A DNA stretch of 64,000 nucleotides from Avena insularis (GCA_023614405.1 CM042688.1:380915331-380979330), one strand, 5' to 3'; counted from the stretch's first letter, positions 1 to 13,757 are shown. The notes: a model not told the origin generated them from the letters alone. Numbers and translations: made by a program.

Positions 1-189
1 GGATCCACTATATGTCATTGCTTGTGTGTTCTTTTCATAAACCACATGGATACACTAGATGCCATTGCATGTGTGTCATTTTCCAAAACCACATGGATAC
101 ACTAGAGTCATCGCATATGTGTTCTTTTCCTAAACGACATGGATCCACTAGATGTCATTGCATGTGTGTTCTTTTCCTAAACCACATAG

Positions 190-3100
190 ATCCACCAGAT
201 GTCATTGCATGTGTGTTCTTTTCCTATACCACATGGATCCACTAGAGTCATTCCATGTGTGTTCTTTTCATAAACCACATGGATCCACTAGATGTCATTG
301 CATGTGTGTTCTTTTCATAAACCACATGGATCCACCAGATGTCATTGCATTTGTGTTCTTTTCCTAAACCACATGGATCCACTAGATGTCATTGCATGTG
401 TGTTCTTTTCCTAAACCACATGAATCCACTACAGTCATTCCATGTGTGTTTCTTTCATAAACCACATGGATCCACTGAAGTCATTGCATGTGTGTTCTTT
501 TCATAAACCACATGGATCCACTAGATTTCATTGCATGTGTGTTATTTTCCTAAACCATGTGGATACACTAGAGTCATTGCATATATGTTCTTTTCCTAAA
601 CCACATGGATCCACTAGATGTCATTGCATGTGTGCTCTTTTCCTAAACCACATGGATCCACCAGATGTCATTGCATGTGTGTTCTTTTCATAAACCACAT
701 GGATCCACTAGATGTCATTCCATGTGTGTTCTTTTCATAAACAAAATGGATCCACTATATGTCATTGCATGTGTGCTCTTTTCCTAAACCACATGGATCC
801 ACTAGATGTCATTGCATGTTGTTCTTTTCATAAACCACATGAATCAACTAGAGTCATTCCGTGTGTGTTCTTTTCATAAACCACATGGATCAACTAGATT
901 TCATTGAATGTGTGTTCTTTACATAAATCACATGGTTCCACTAGATGTCATGCATGTGTTTCCTAAAACACATGGATCCAATAGAGTCATTCATGTGTGT
1001 TCATTTCATAAACCACATGGATCCACTAGATGTCATTGCATGTGTTCTTTTATAAACCACATGGATCCACTAGAGTCATTCCATGTGTCCTCTTTTCATA
1101 AACCACATGGATCCACTAGATGTCATTGCACGTGTGTTCCTTTTATGAACCACATTGATCCACTAGACGTCATTACATGTGTGTTATTTTCATAAACCAC
1201 ATAGCTCCACTAGACTCATTCCATGTGTGTTCTTTTCATAAACCACATGGATCCACTATATGTCATTGCATGTGTGTTATTTTCATAAACCACATGGATC
1301 CACTAGATGTCATTGCATGTGTTTTCTTTTCATAAACCACATGGATCCACTAGATATCATTGCATGTGTGTTCTTTCATAAACCACATGGATCCACTAGG
1401 TTTCATTGCATGTTTGTTCTTTTCCTAAACCACATCGATCCACTAGAGTCATTCAACATGTGTTCTTTTCATAAACCACATGGATCCACTAGATGACATT
1501 GCATGTGTGTTCTTTTCACAAACCACATGGATCCACTAGGTGTCATTGCATGTGTGTTCTTTTCCTAAACCACATGGATCCACTAGAGCCATTCCATGTG
1601 TGTTCTTTTCATAAACCACATGGATCCACTAGATGTCATTGCATGTGTGTGGTTTTCATAAACCACATGGTTCCACTAGATGTCATGCATGTGTTATTTT
1701 CCTAAACCACATGGATTCACAAGAATTATTCCATGTGTGTTCTTTTCATAAACCACAAGGATCCACTAGATGTCATTGCATGTGTGTTCTTTTCATAAAC
1801 CACATGGATCAACTAGATGTGATTGCATGTGTGTTCTTTTCACAAACCACATGGATCCACTAAATGTCATTGCATGTTTGTCCTTTCATAAACCACATGG
1901 ATACACTAGATGTCATTGCATGTTTGTTCTTTTCCTAAACCACATGGATGCACTAGATGTCATTACATGTGTTTTCTTTTACAAACCTCATGGATCCACT
2001 AGATGTCATTATATGTTTGTTATTTTCCTAATCCACATGGATCCACTAGATTCATTGCATGTGTTCTTTTAATAAAACACATGTATCCACTAGATGTCAT
2101 TGCATGTATGTTCTTTTACTAAACCACATGGATCCACTAGAGTCATTGCATGTGTGTTCTTTTCATAAACCACATGATTCCACTAGATCTCATTGCATTT
2201 GTGTTCATTTTCTAAACCACATGGATCCACTAGATGTCATTGCATGTGTGTTCTTTTCCTAAACCACATGGATACACTAGATGACATTGCATCTGGTGTT
2301 CTTTTCATAAACTACATGGATCCACTAAAGTCATTGCATCTGTGTTCTTTTCATAAACCAAATGGATCCACTAGATGTCATTGCATGTGCCTTGTTTTCA
2401 TAAACCACATGGATCCAATAGATTTTATTGCATGTGTGTTGTTTTCCTAAACCACATGGATCCACTAGTTTATTCCATGTGAGTTCTTTTCATAAACCAC
2501 ATGGATCCACTAGATGTCATTGCATTTGTGTTCTTTTCCTAAACCACATGTATCCTCTAGATGTCATTGCATATGTGTTCTTTTCCTAAACCACATGTAT
2601 CTACTTGAATCATTCCATCTGTGTTCTTTTCATAAACCACATGGATCCAGCAGATGTCATTGCATGTATGTTCTTTTCATAAACCACATGGATACACTAG
2701 ATGTCATTGCATATGTTCTTTTTACTAAACCACATGGATCCACTAGATTCAGTGCATGTGTGTTCTTTTCATAAACCACACTGATCCATTAGTGTCATTG
2801 CACATGTGTTCTTTTCATAAACCACATGGATCCACTAGATGTCATTGCATGTATATTCATTTCATAAACCACATGGATTCACTAGATGTCATTGCATGTG
2901 TGTTCTTTTCATAAACCACATGGATCCACTAGATGTCATTGCATGTGTGTTCTTTTCCAAAACCAAATGGAACCAATAGAGTCATTCCACGTGTGTTCTT
3001 TTCATAAACCACATGGATCCACTAGATGTCATTGCATGTGTGTTCTTTTCATAAACCACATGGATCCACTAGATGTCATTGCATGTGAGTTCTTTCCTAA

Positions 3101-4498
3101 ACCACATGGATCCACTAGATGTCATTGCATGTGTGTTCTTTTCCTAAACCACATGAATCCACTAGTCATTCCATGTGTGTTCTTTTCATAAACCACATGG
3201 ATCCATGGATGTCATTGCATGTGTGTTCTTTTCATAAACCATGGTTCTTCTAGATGTGATGCATGTGTGTTCTTTTCCTAAACCACATGGATCCAATCGA
3301 TGTCATTCAATGTGTTCTTTTCATAAACCACATGGATCCACTAGATGTTATTGCATGTGTGTTCGTTTCCTAAACCACATGGATCCACTAGATGTCATTG
3401 CATGTGTGTTCTTTTCATAAACCACATGGATCCACTAGATGTCATTGCATGTGTGTTCTTTTCCTAAACCACATGGATCCACTAGATGTCATTGTATGTG
3501 TGTTCTTTCATAAACCACGTGGATCCAATAGAGTCATTCCATTTGTATTCTTTTCATAAACCACATGGATCCACTAGATGTCATTGCATGTGTGTTCTTT
3601 TATAAACCACATGGATCCACTAGATGTCATTCCATGTGAGTTCTTTTCATAAACCACATGGATCCACTAGAGTCATTCCATGTGTGTTCTTTTCATAAAC
3701 CACATGGATCCACTAGATGTCATTGCATGTGTTCTTTTCATAAACCACATGGATCCACTAGATGTCATTGCATGTGTGTTCTTTTATAAACCACATGGAT
3801 CCACTAGAGTCATTGCATGTGTTCTTTACCTAAACCACATTGGATCAACAGATGTCATTGCATTTGTGTCCTTTTCCTAAACCACATGGCTCCACTAGAT
3901 GTCATTGCATGTGTGTTCTTTTCGTAAACCACACGGATGAACTAGATTTCATTGCATGTGTGTTATTTTTATAAACCACATGGATCCACTAGATGTCATT
4001 GCATGTGGGTTGTTTTAATATACCACATGGATCCACTAGATGTCATTGCATGTGTGTTCTTTTCCATTAACCACATGGATCCACTAGATGTCATTGCATG
4101 TGTTCTTTTCATAAACCAGATGGATCCACTAGATGTCATTGCTTGTGTGTTCTTTTCATAAACCACATGGATCCACTAGATGACATTGCATGTGTGTTCT
4201 TTTAATAAACAACATGGATCCACTAGATGTCATTGCATGTGTGTGTTCTTTTCCTAAACCACATGGATCCACTAGAGTCATTGCATGTGTGTTCTTTTAC
4301 TAAACCACATGGATCCACTATATGTCATTGCATGTGTGTTCTTTTCATAAACCACATGGATCCACTAGATGTCATTGCATGTGTTATTTTCATAAACCAC
4401 ATGGATCAACTAGATGTCATTGCATGTGTGTTCTTTTCCTAAACCACATGGATCCACTAGATGTCATTGCATGTATGTTCTTTTACTAAACCACATGG
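190..4498 (+). repeat. 4.3-kb higher-order unit, copy 1
   Basis: This stretch is repeated almost base for base about 4,310-4,330 bp downstream. Long runs with the same private monomer variants match in order, for example the AACCATGTGGATACAC, GATTCACAAGAATTATTCC and GCATCTGGTGTTC variants. The offset grows slightly along the unit because of small indels. Bases 1-190 look like the end of a preceding copy. Boundaries are approximate. Confidence 0.85.
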
Positions 4499-7400
4499 AT
4501 CCACCAGATGTCATTGCATGTGTGTTCTTTTCCTATACCACATGGATCCACTAGAGTCATTCCATGTGTGTTCTTTTCATAAACCACATGGATCCACTAG
4601 ATGTCATTGCATGTGTGTTCTTTTCATAAACCACATGGATCCACCAGATGTCATTGCATTTGTGTTCTTTTCCTAAACCACATGGATCCACTAGATGTCA
4701 TTGCATGTGTGTTCTTTTCCTAAACCACATGAATCCACTACAGTCATTCCATGTGTGTTTCTTTCATAAACCACATGGATCCACTGAAGTCATTGCATGT
4801 GTGTTCTTTTCATAAACCACATGGATCCACTAGATTTCATTGCATGTGTGTTATTTTCCTAAACCATGTGGATACACTAGAGTCATTGCATATATGTTCT
4901 TTTCCTAAACCACATGGATCCACTAGATGTCATTGCATGTGTGCTCTTTTCCTAAACCACATGGATCCACCAGATGTCATTGCATGTGTGTTCTTTTCAT
5001 AAACCACATGGATCCACTAGATGTCATTCCATGTGTGTTCTTTTCATAAACAAAATGGATCCACTATATGTCATTGCATGTGTGCTCTTTTCCTAAACCA
5101 CATGGATCCACTAGATGTCATTGCATGTTGTTCTTTTCATAAACCACATGAATCAACTAGAGTCATTCCGTGTGTGTTCTTTTCATAAACCACATGGATC
5201 AACTAGATTTCATTGAATGTGTGTTCTTTACATAAATCACATGGTTCCACTAGATGTCATGCATGTGTGTTAGTTTCCTAAAACACATGGATCCAATAGA
5301 GTCATTCCATGTGTGTTCATTTCATAAACCACATGGATCCACTAGATGTCATTGCATGTGTGTTCTTTTATAAACCACATGGATCCACTAGAGTCATTCC
5401 ATGTGTCCTCTTTTCATAAACCACATGGATCCACTAGATGTCATTGCACGTGTGTTCCTTTTATGAACCACATTGATCCACTAGACGTCATTACATGTGT
5501 GTTATTTTCATAAACCACATAGCTCCACTAGACTCATTCCATGTGTGTTCTTTTCATAAACCACATGGATCCACTATATGTCATTGCATGTGTGTTATTT
5601 TCATAAACCACATGGATCCACTAGATGTCATTGCATGTGTTTTCTTTTCATAAACCACATGGATCCACTAGATATCATTGCATGTGTGTTCTTTCATAAA
5701 CCACATGGATCCACTAGGTTTCATTGCATGTTTGTTCTTTTCCTAAACCACATCGATCCACTAGAGTCATTCAACATGTGTTCTTTTCATAAACCACATG
5801 GATCCACTAGATGACATTGCATGTGTGTTCTTTTCACAAACCACATGGATCCACTAGGTGTCATTGCATGTGTGTTCTTTTCCTAAACCACATGGATCCA
5901 CTAGAGCCATTCCATGTGTGTTCTTTTCATAAACCACATGGATCCACTAGATGTCATTGCATGTGTGTGGTTTTCATAAACCACATGGTTCCACTAGATG
6001 TCATGCATGTGTGTTATTTTCCTAAACCACATGGATTCACAAGAATTATTCCATGTGTGTTCTTTTCATAAACCACAAGGATCCACTAGATGTCATTGCA
6101 TGTGTGTTCTTTTCATAAACCACATGGATCAACTAGATGTGATTGCATGTGTGTTCTTTTCACAAACCACATGGATCCACTAAATGTCATTGCATGTTTG
6201 TCCTTTCATAAACCACATGGATACACTAGATGTCATTGCATGTTTGTTCTTTTCCTAAACCACATGGATGCACTAGATGTCATTACATGTGTTTTCTTTT
6301 TACAAAACTCATGGATCCACTAGATGTCATTATATGTTTGTTATTTTCCTAATCCACATGGATCCACTAGATTCATTGCATGTGTGTTCTTTTACTAAAC
6401 CGCATGTATCCACTAGATGTCATTGCATGTATGTTCTTTTTCTAAACCACATGGATCCACTAGAGTCATTGCATGTGTGTTCTTTTCATAAACCACATGA
6501 TTCCACTAGATCTCATTGCATTTGTGTTCATTTTCTAAACCACATGGATCCACTAGATGTCATTGCATGTGTGTTCTTTTCCTAAACCACATGGATACAC
6601 TAGATGACATTGCATCTGGTGTTCTTTTCATAAACTACATGGATCCACTAAAGTCATTGCATCTGTGTTCTTTTCATAAACCAAATGGATCCACTAGATG
6701 TCATTGCATGTGCCTTGTTTTCATAAACCACATGGATCCAATAGATTTTATTGCATGTGTGTTGTTTTCCTAAACCACATGGATCCACTAGGTTTATTCC
6801 ATGTGAGTTCTTTTCATAAACCACATGGATCCACTAGATGTCATTGCATTTGTGTTCTTTTCCTAAACCACATGTATCCTCTAGATGTCATTGCATATGT
6901 GTTCTTTTCCTAAACCACATGTATCTACTTGAATCATTCCATCTGTGTTCTTTTCATAAACCACATGGATCCAGCAGATGTCATTGCATGTATGTTCTTT
7001 TCATAAACCACATGGATTTACTAGATGTCATTGCATATGTTCTCTTTTACTAAACCACATGGCTCCACTAGAGTCATTGCATGTGTGTTATTTTCATAAA
7101 CCCAATGGATCCACTAGATGTCATTGCACGCATGTTCTTTTCCTAAACCACTTGGACCGACTAAATGTCATTGCATGTGTGTTCATTTCATAAACCACAT
7201 GGATTCACTAGATGTCATTGCAGGTCTGTTCTTTTCCTAAACCACATGGATCCACTAGATATCATTGCGTGTGTATTCTTTTCCTAAACCACATGGATCT
7301 ACTAGAGTCATTCCACGTGCGTTCTTTTCATAAAGCACATGGATCCACTAGATGTCGTTGCATGTGTGTTCTTTTCATAAACCACATGGATCCACTAGAT

Positions 7401-8810
7401 GTCATTGCATGTGAGTTCTTTCCCTAAACCACATGGATCCACTAGATGTCATTGCATGTGTGTTCTTTTCCTAAGCCACATGAATCCACTCGAGTCATTC
7501 CATGTGTGTTCTTTTCATAAACCACATGGATCCAGTAGATGTCATTGCATGTGTGTTCTTTTCATAAACGTCATGGTTCTTCTAGATGTGATGCATGTGT
7601 GTTCTTTTCCTAAACCACATGGAACCAATCGAGTCATTCAATGTGTGTTCTTTTCATAAACCACATGGATCCACTAGATGTCATTGCATGTGTGTTCTTT
7701 TCATAAACCACATGGATCCACTAGATGTCATTGCATGTGTGTTCTTTTTATAAACCACATGGATCCACTAGATGCCATTGCATGTGTGTTCTTTTCCTAA
7801 ACCACATGGATCCACTAGATGTCATTGTATGTGTGTTCTTTTCCGAAACCACGTGGATCCAATAGAGTCATTCCATTTGTATTCTTTTCATAAACCACAT
7901 GGATCCACTAGATGTCATTGCATGTGTGTTCTTATTATAAACCGCATGGATCCACTAGAGTCATTCCATGTGAGTTCTTTTCATAAACCACATGGATCCA
8001 CTAGATGTCATTGCATGTGTGTTCTTATTATAAACCACATGGATCCACTAGATGTCATTGCATGTGTGTTCTTATTATAAACCACATGGATCCACTAGAT
8101 GTCATTGCATGTGTTTTTTATAAACCACATGGATCCACTAGACGTCATTGCATGTGTGTTCTTTTCACAAACCACATGATTCCACTAGATGTCATTGCAT
8201 GTGTGTTCTTTTCCTAACCCACATGGCTCCACTAGAGTCAGTCCATGTGTGTTATTTTCATAAACCACATGGATCCACTATATGTCATTGCATGTGTGTT
8301 ATTTTTATAAACCACATGGATCCACTAGATGTCATTGCATGTGTGTTGTTTTCATAAACCACATGGATCCACTAGATGTCATTGCATGTGTGTTCTTTCA
8401 TAAACCACATGGATCCACTAGATGTCATTGCATGTTTGTTCTTTTCCTAAACCACATAGATCCACTAGTCATTCAATGTGTGTTCTTTTCATAAACCACA
8501 TGGATCCACTAGATGACATTGCATGTGTGTTCTTTTCACAAACCACATGGATCCACTAGATGTCATTGCATGTGTTTTATTTTCCTAAACCACAAGGATC
8601 CACTAGAGTCATTGCATGTGTATTCTATTACTAAACCACACGGATCCACTATATGTCATTGCATATGTGTTCTTTTTCTAAACCACATGGATCCACTAGA
8701 GTCATTGCATGAGTGTTCTTTTCATAATCCACATGGATCCACTAGATGTCATTGCATGTGTGTTCTTTTCCTAAACCACATGGATCCACTAGATGTCATT
8801 GCATGTGTGT
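4499..8810 (+). repeat. 4.3-kb higher-order unit, copy 2
   Basis: Second copy of the left-block unit. The first 2.7 kb is nearly identical to copy 1. The last third is more diverged, with extra TTATTATAAACC variants near 7930-8090. It ends where a different repeat type begins. The pattern suggests recent unequal exchange of a whole 4.3-kb block (about 92 monomers). Confidence 0.85.
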
Positions 8811-9330
8811 CAATGTGCATCATTGTGGTTTTGTAAAAGAACACATGCAATGATGCCACTCCAGCATGTGGTGTCCAACCATGTCCAGTAACCCTAGCAG
8901 CATGCTGGGATTCAACTGCAGCATGCATTGTATCACTAGTTTGAAAGATGCTACATCACCACACCCACTTGGATGTGTGTGTATCAATGTGCACCACTAT
9001 GGTTTTGGAAAAGAACACATGAAATGATGCCACTCTTCATGTGTGTCGAACCATATGCAGGAACCCTAGCAGTATGCTAGGATTCAACTACAGCATGCAT
9101 TCTACCACCAGTTTGAAAGATGCCGCATCACCACACCCACTTGGATGTGTGTGTGTGTCTGTATTAGTGTGCATCATTGTGGTTCTGAAAAACAACACAT
9201 GCAATGATGCCACTCCAGCATGTGGTATCCAACCATGCCAAGGAACCCTAGCAGCATGTTGGGATTCAATTGTAGCATGCAATCTATCACCAGTTTGAAA
9301 GATGCTACATCACCACACCCACTTGTATGT
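8811..9330 (+). repeat. Three copies of an unrelated 174-180-bp repeat
   Basis: Three tandem units (8811-8984, 8985-9164, 9165-9330). Each begins near TGTGCATCATTGTGGTT, carries AACCCTAGCAGCATG and TTTGAAAGATGCTACATC, and ends CACACCCACTTGGATGTGTG. They are roughly 85-90% alike by eye. The terminal GATGTGTGTG resembles the satellite's CATGTGTGTT, and the satellite resumes directly after unit three. I see no coding potential. The period is close to a nucleosome repeat, but three copies are too few to call it a satellite. It separates subfamily A on the left from the subfamily that dominates the right side. Confidence 0.9.
8835..8860 (-). repeat. Inverted partial 47-bp monomer inside the 174-bp repeat
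   Basis: Read on the minus strand this is AGTGGCATCATTGCATG followed by TGTTCTTTT. It aligns with the monomer's AGATGTCATTGCATGTG then TGTTCTTTT with few differences. The same inverted piece recurs in units two (9009-9034) and three (9188-9214). Every other monomer seen in the window is on the plus strand. Confidence 0.7.
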
Positions 9331-10124
9331 GTGTTCTTCTCATAAACCACATGGATCCACTACATGTCATTTCATGTATGTTCTTTTCACAAACCACATG
9401 GATCAACTAGATTTCATTGCATGTGTGTTATTTTCCTAAACCACATCGATCCACTTGAGTCATTGCATATGTGTTATTTTACTAAACCACACGGAGCCAC
9501 TAGATGCCATTGCATGTGTGTTCTTTTTCTAAACCACATGGATCCACTAGTGTCATTTCATGTGTGTTCTTTTCATAAACCACATGGATCCACTAGATGT
9601 CATTGCATGTGTGTTCTTTTCCTAAACCACATGGATCCACTAGAGTCATTTCTTGTGTGTTCTTTTCATTAACCACATGGATCCAATAGATTTCATTACA
9701 TGAGTATTCTTTTAATAAACCACATGGATCCACTAGATGTCATTGCATGTGTGATATTTTCATAAACCGCATGGATCCACTAGAATTCATTGCATGTGTG
9801 TTCTTTTCATAAACCACATGGATCCACTAGATGTAATTGCATGTGTGTTCTTTTCCTAGACCTCAAGGATCCACTAGAGTCATTCTATGTGTGTTGTTTT
9901 CATACCACATGGATGCACAATATGTCATGGCATGTGTGTTCTTTTCATAAACCACATGGATCCACTAGATGTTATTGGATGTGTGTTCTTTTCATAAACC
10001 ACATGGATGCACTAGATGTCATTGCATGTGTGTTGTTTTCCTAAACCACCTGGATACACTAGAGTCATTGCACATGTGTTATTTGCCTAAACCACATGGA
10101 TCCACTAGATGTCATTGCATGTGT
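9331..10124 (+). repeat. 47-bp satellite array, block left of the retrotransposon
   Basis: About 17 monomers. Their variant order (CACACGGAGCCACTAG, ATGAGTATTCTTTTAATAAACC, CACAATATGTCATGGC, TTATTGGATGTG) matches the right-hand array, for instance 24.1-24.8 kb and 49.7-50.4 kb, rather than the block at 1-8810. It is therefore the left remnant of the right-hand array, cut off by the retrotransposon. Confidence 0.9.
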
Positions 10125-10464
10125 GTTTTAAACAAGTTTTCCAAATATCTTTTATTTTCAATTAAAACCTACTGATTTGGTTTTGAAAATATTTGTATTT
10201 CAAATGGAAATTTTATTAAATAAATCAAACCCTATTTGATTAAATAACTAAAGGGCTATTTTATTTAAATATTAAATAGATCCTAAAAATGAATAAAAAT
10301 ATTATTTTTATTTCTGGAATTGGTTTAAGCTACTAAGCAGAACCAAATTCTTAGTGCAAAGTTTGGTGTTTGTTTAATTTGATTTGGACATTGTTTGGTT
10401 GTTTGAAATTCAAAACAGAAATTAGATTTAGAAAAAGAAAAATGTTTCAGACAGAAAAAAAATA

Positions 10465-11650
10465 GAGTTGGAGCAGCCCAGTTGACAGAGCCCATTAAGC
10501 CCAGCCTTCACTCCCCGAAAGAAAACGTTTCACACCTCAGATTCGACCACAGAGACCAGTGGACCTCACTCGCATTTCTTTTCCCACTGACCGGTGGACC
10601 CCACCTCTACTGTTCATCCTCTCCACCCGCAGACCACGCCCACCCCTCGCCGGCCGTTACAGACGGAATAACTCCGGCGTAATACGCCTTAAACACGCGT
10701 TGAATCAGCCCCACGACCACGCAGGATAAATCGTCTCTCTCTTCTTCATTTCCTCGACTCCTCCCTCAATCACGCCACCAGGCCCCAATTCCTCCTCGAG
10801 CTCCTCTGTTCACCACCGCCTCCGCCAATTCAGGCCAAGACATGCCACCCCGCCTTTCCGAGCACACGAGCATGTTCACCACTTCCAGACGATTGCTGGT
10901 ACCCTCCGCTCACTCATGCCTCGAACGCCGACTTCGACCAAGCTCGAGCGCCGCCGCTCTTTCTTCGACGACGCCTCCCAGGTAAACCAGGTCGCCCCTC
11001 TTCTTCTCGTTCACGCACACAACACCTCTGTGATCTCCTGTGTCTAACCCTACCCTCGGTTGACCTTCTCGTGACCTGTAGTGACGTCTCCGACCACGAC
11101 TGAGACCACCCGACGTTATCCTCCACTCCGGCGAGCAATCCTGGTAAGACCAGACCACCCCGACCCCTCTCGTTCATGCACACATCATCCCCGAGGTCTC
11201 CTGTATCTGATCATGTCCTTTGTTTGCCTCCTGGTAATCGACAGCTTCGTCTTCGACCTCGACCAGAGCCAGCCGTCGTCAGACGCAGCTCCGGCGAGCA
11301 ATCCCTGATAGCACCGTGCGCCCCTTGGACTATCACGACCACGTTGAGCACCAGCATTCCACGGCGATCACTGTGAGCATCTCCCCTACTCCTCTCGCTT
11401 CCTGTTTCACCAGCGCCGCCGCCGTCTGTCCGTCGCCGCCGCGCACAGCCGCGCAACGCCGCCAGTTAATGGCCGTTTGTTTTGGTCCGTTAGATCAAGA
11501 TCTGGCGCTCACGATTAGTTCACTTAGCGCCGAAGAGGTACGCAATAGGGACCGTGCGATCTAACTAGATCCAACGCACCGTGTTGCCGATCCGGCCGAA
11601 CCGGTATCGACCAATGAAACAGCGACGTGTGGCCAGTATTAAATCTGAAA
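10465..11650 (+). other. GC-rich block inside the 5' LTR
   Basis: An abrupt GC-rich island in AT-rich LTR sequence, with many CCACC, CTCC and CGCC runs. Short candidate frames are open but are not conserved between the LTRs, because the blocks differ by many small indels. It may be promoter, leader or captured sequence; I cannot decide which. Confidence 0.6.
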
Positions 11651-13748
11651 AGAGATTTGAATCTGATTTATTTGCAAATTTCAAACCCTTATAACTCTGG
11701 ATCCAAACGTCCAAAAATTACAAATTTTATGTCGTTGGATTTAGGAGAGCAAGACCTAACCAACCCTGCCCTTGGTTTAGCAAATAGTATCTGTTAGTTT
11801 GTTTGTTTTTGCAGTTTCTTTTGTGATCTTGTTTAGATTAGAAAAATTGTTTAAAAATGTTTTTAGGGTTAAAACCTTTGCAAAATGGTTTGTTGTGACC
11901 TTACTGACCCTAGGAACCAACCCATAGTTTGGAAAATGTATTTGGAAAAGTTTAGAATGGATTAATTAGTTTAGTCCACTTCTAGCCAAATAAAACTATT
12001 GTTTTGATTATGAAAATGGTTTAAAAATGAATTTGGGGATAAAATCTTTGGCAAAAGGTGTATTTTGAACCTACTAACATTGGGAACCACTTTGTGAACT
12101 CAAAAATGTATTTGGTGAAATAAAATAATGATTCTTTGATTTAAAACCATTTCTAATCAAATAGAAATGTGGTTTATTTATTAAAAAGAGTTTTGGAAGA
12201 AAACCTTTGGAAAATGTTTTGTTTTAAACTCTCTGACCCTAAACACCAAGTTTTATGGTTTAAAAACATATTTGGTGAACCCTATAGGCTAATGCCTTAG
12301 TAAAAATATTTCTACACCACATAAAGTGATACTTTATTTTGAAAATGGTTTTGAAGTGAAACCTCTTTGCAAATGACTTGGCCACTTTACAAAATGACCA
12401 ATAGGTGTTTACAAAATGTCTATGACCCATTAGGAACCACTCCTTCAAACAAAACAAAGCTTGGCATGCTTGCATGCATTTCTTTGACTTTGTTATTTTG
12501 TGTGTTGTTTTGCTTGATTGGTAGATTGAGTTTGTACCTTGTTTGATTGATTTGTAGTGACTTGAAGAGTGTGATTGTTGCAAGGACAAGGAGCGAACTT
12601 ATACCCTCTACCAAAAAGGCAAGTGATGCTTCATACTTTTTGTCCCATTACTTTCACTATGCATTAGTGATTTTGCTAAGTAAAACTTGCATGGATTTTA
12701 TTTTGCTAAGTGTAAACCTTGCTATAGAAAAACCTAGTAGATGAAATCTTAGTGGAAATCTTCCTAAGTTAAGATTCCTATTACTATCAAGCTTAGCCTA
12801 GCTAATAGAAAACATGGGTGGAGATATATATATTCACACTATGGAAAAATTCCTAAGTCTGAGGACTTGTGTTTTTTGTTTAATAAAACAACTAAGTTAA
12901 TGAATCACCTGGGTGGAATGGGACTTGCTTGGTGGTTTTTGGTTGAGTGGTTCACAAGGCCCATGTTTATGGTTTACCTTGTGTATCTCACTTGTGGATG
13001 GCCACCCAGGAACAAAGAGATTTGAGATGTCAAATGTTGAGAAGCTTCAAGTGCAACCACTTGGCAATATGGGCTCTGCCATGATCATATAGGTTGCAAG
13101 AACTTAGCCATATGGACAGTCGGTGGTAGTGTTTGATAGGTTGGAACGCGTCCATGATGGTCTAAGGGAAGGCTTCTGAAAGATCTTGTCCTGGGAAACC
13201 AAGTCTTGTGGGGAAAGTGCACCACCTCTGCAGAGTGTAAAATCTAAGTACTTAGCCATGTCCCTGGTAAAGGACAATTTGAGCATCAAGACATGGAAGC
13301 AATAAAGAATCTCATCATTCAAATTTCTAAGTAAAACTTGTGGTTGAACAAGGGTTGTTTGAAATTTTCAATCTTTGATGGAGAGATGCCTTGGAAAAAG
13401 GATCTTGAAATCTTTGATTGGGAAAAATGATTTTGCCAAGCAAAACTTAGTATTTTCAAATGTTAAGGAAAAATCTATTTTGAGCAATGCAAGCCTCAAC
13501 TCCACTTAGCCAAATGCATATAGATGATAGACTCCACTATACTAAAATAGTATCACTTGCCAATACAATTCAATTGTATTGACCCATTGTGGTTGTAACT
13601 TGTATGTTGCAGGTTTGATTGTTTTTAGTGAAGATTGATTGATTAGGATTACAAAGTCTACAACCAACATCTGCCTGTGGCACGTTGAAGATGAAGGACC
13701 CAATGCTTATAGTTATTCCGCTGCAATGTAATGTAATAGCCAAATGAG

Positions 13749-13757
13749 CTATATAAG
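13749..13757 (+). promoter_or_regulatory. Candidate LTR TATA box
   Basis: CTATATAAG lies about 155 bp before the end of the 5' LTR and is preserved in the 3' LTR. A start about 30 bp downstream would leave an R-U5 of roughly 125 bp, plausible for a gypsy-like element. Other TATA-like stretches exist in the AT-rich LTR, so this is only a candidate. Confidence 0.4.

Larger units (their letters stand above)
1..8810 (+). repeat. 47-bp satellite array, subfamily A (left block)
   Basis: Uninterrupted head-to-tail copies of a 47-bp monomer starting at a BamHI-type GGATCC: GGATCCACTAGATGTC, ATTGCATGTGTGTTCTTTTC, ATAAACCACAT. A 46-bp variant with AGAGTCATTCC in place of AGATGTCATTGC recurs, often every third unit, giving a period near 140 bp. 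All copies point the same way. This block is more diverged than the right-hand array and lacks the AATTAATGTGCGATC variant that punctuates that array. Each monomer shifts the reading frame and one frame in three has TAA in CATAAACC, so the short open frames here are not genes. The array runs off the left edge of the window. I do not recognise it as a named satellite family. Confidence 0.95.

Noticed and set aside
1..8810. CRISPR array
   Set aside because: The units are contiguous with no unique spacers, the repeats vary, and the context is a plant satellite with no cas genes.
9041..9298. Frames on both strands in the 174-bp repeat
   Set aside because: They arise from three tandem copies and are not preserved in the first copy; no domain is seen.
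10482..11564. Short overlapping frames in the GC-rich LTR block on both strands
   Set aside because: They are not preserved between the LTRs because of indels, and GC-rich DNA gives few stops by chance.
12260..12589. Conserved 109-codon minus-strand frame also present at 18660-18989
   Set aside because: The two copies lie at the same position of the two LTRs, so conservation reflects LTR duplication. The sequence is low-complexity Lys/Ser-rich with no recognisable domain.
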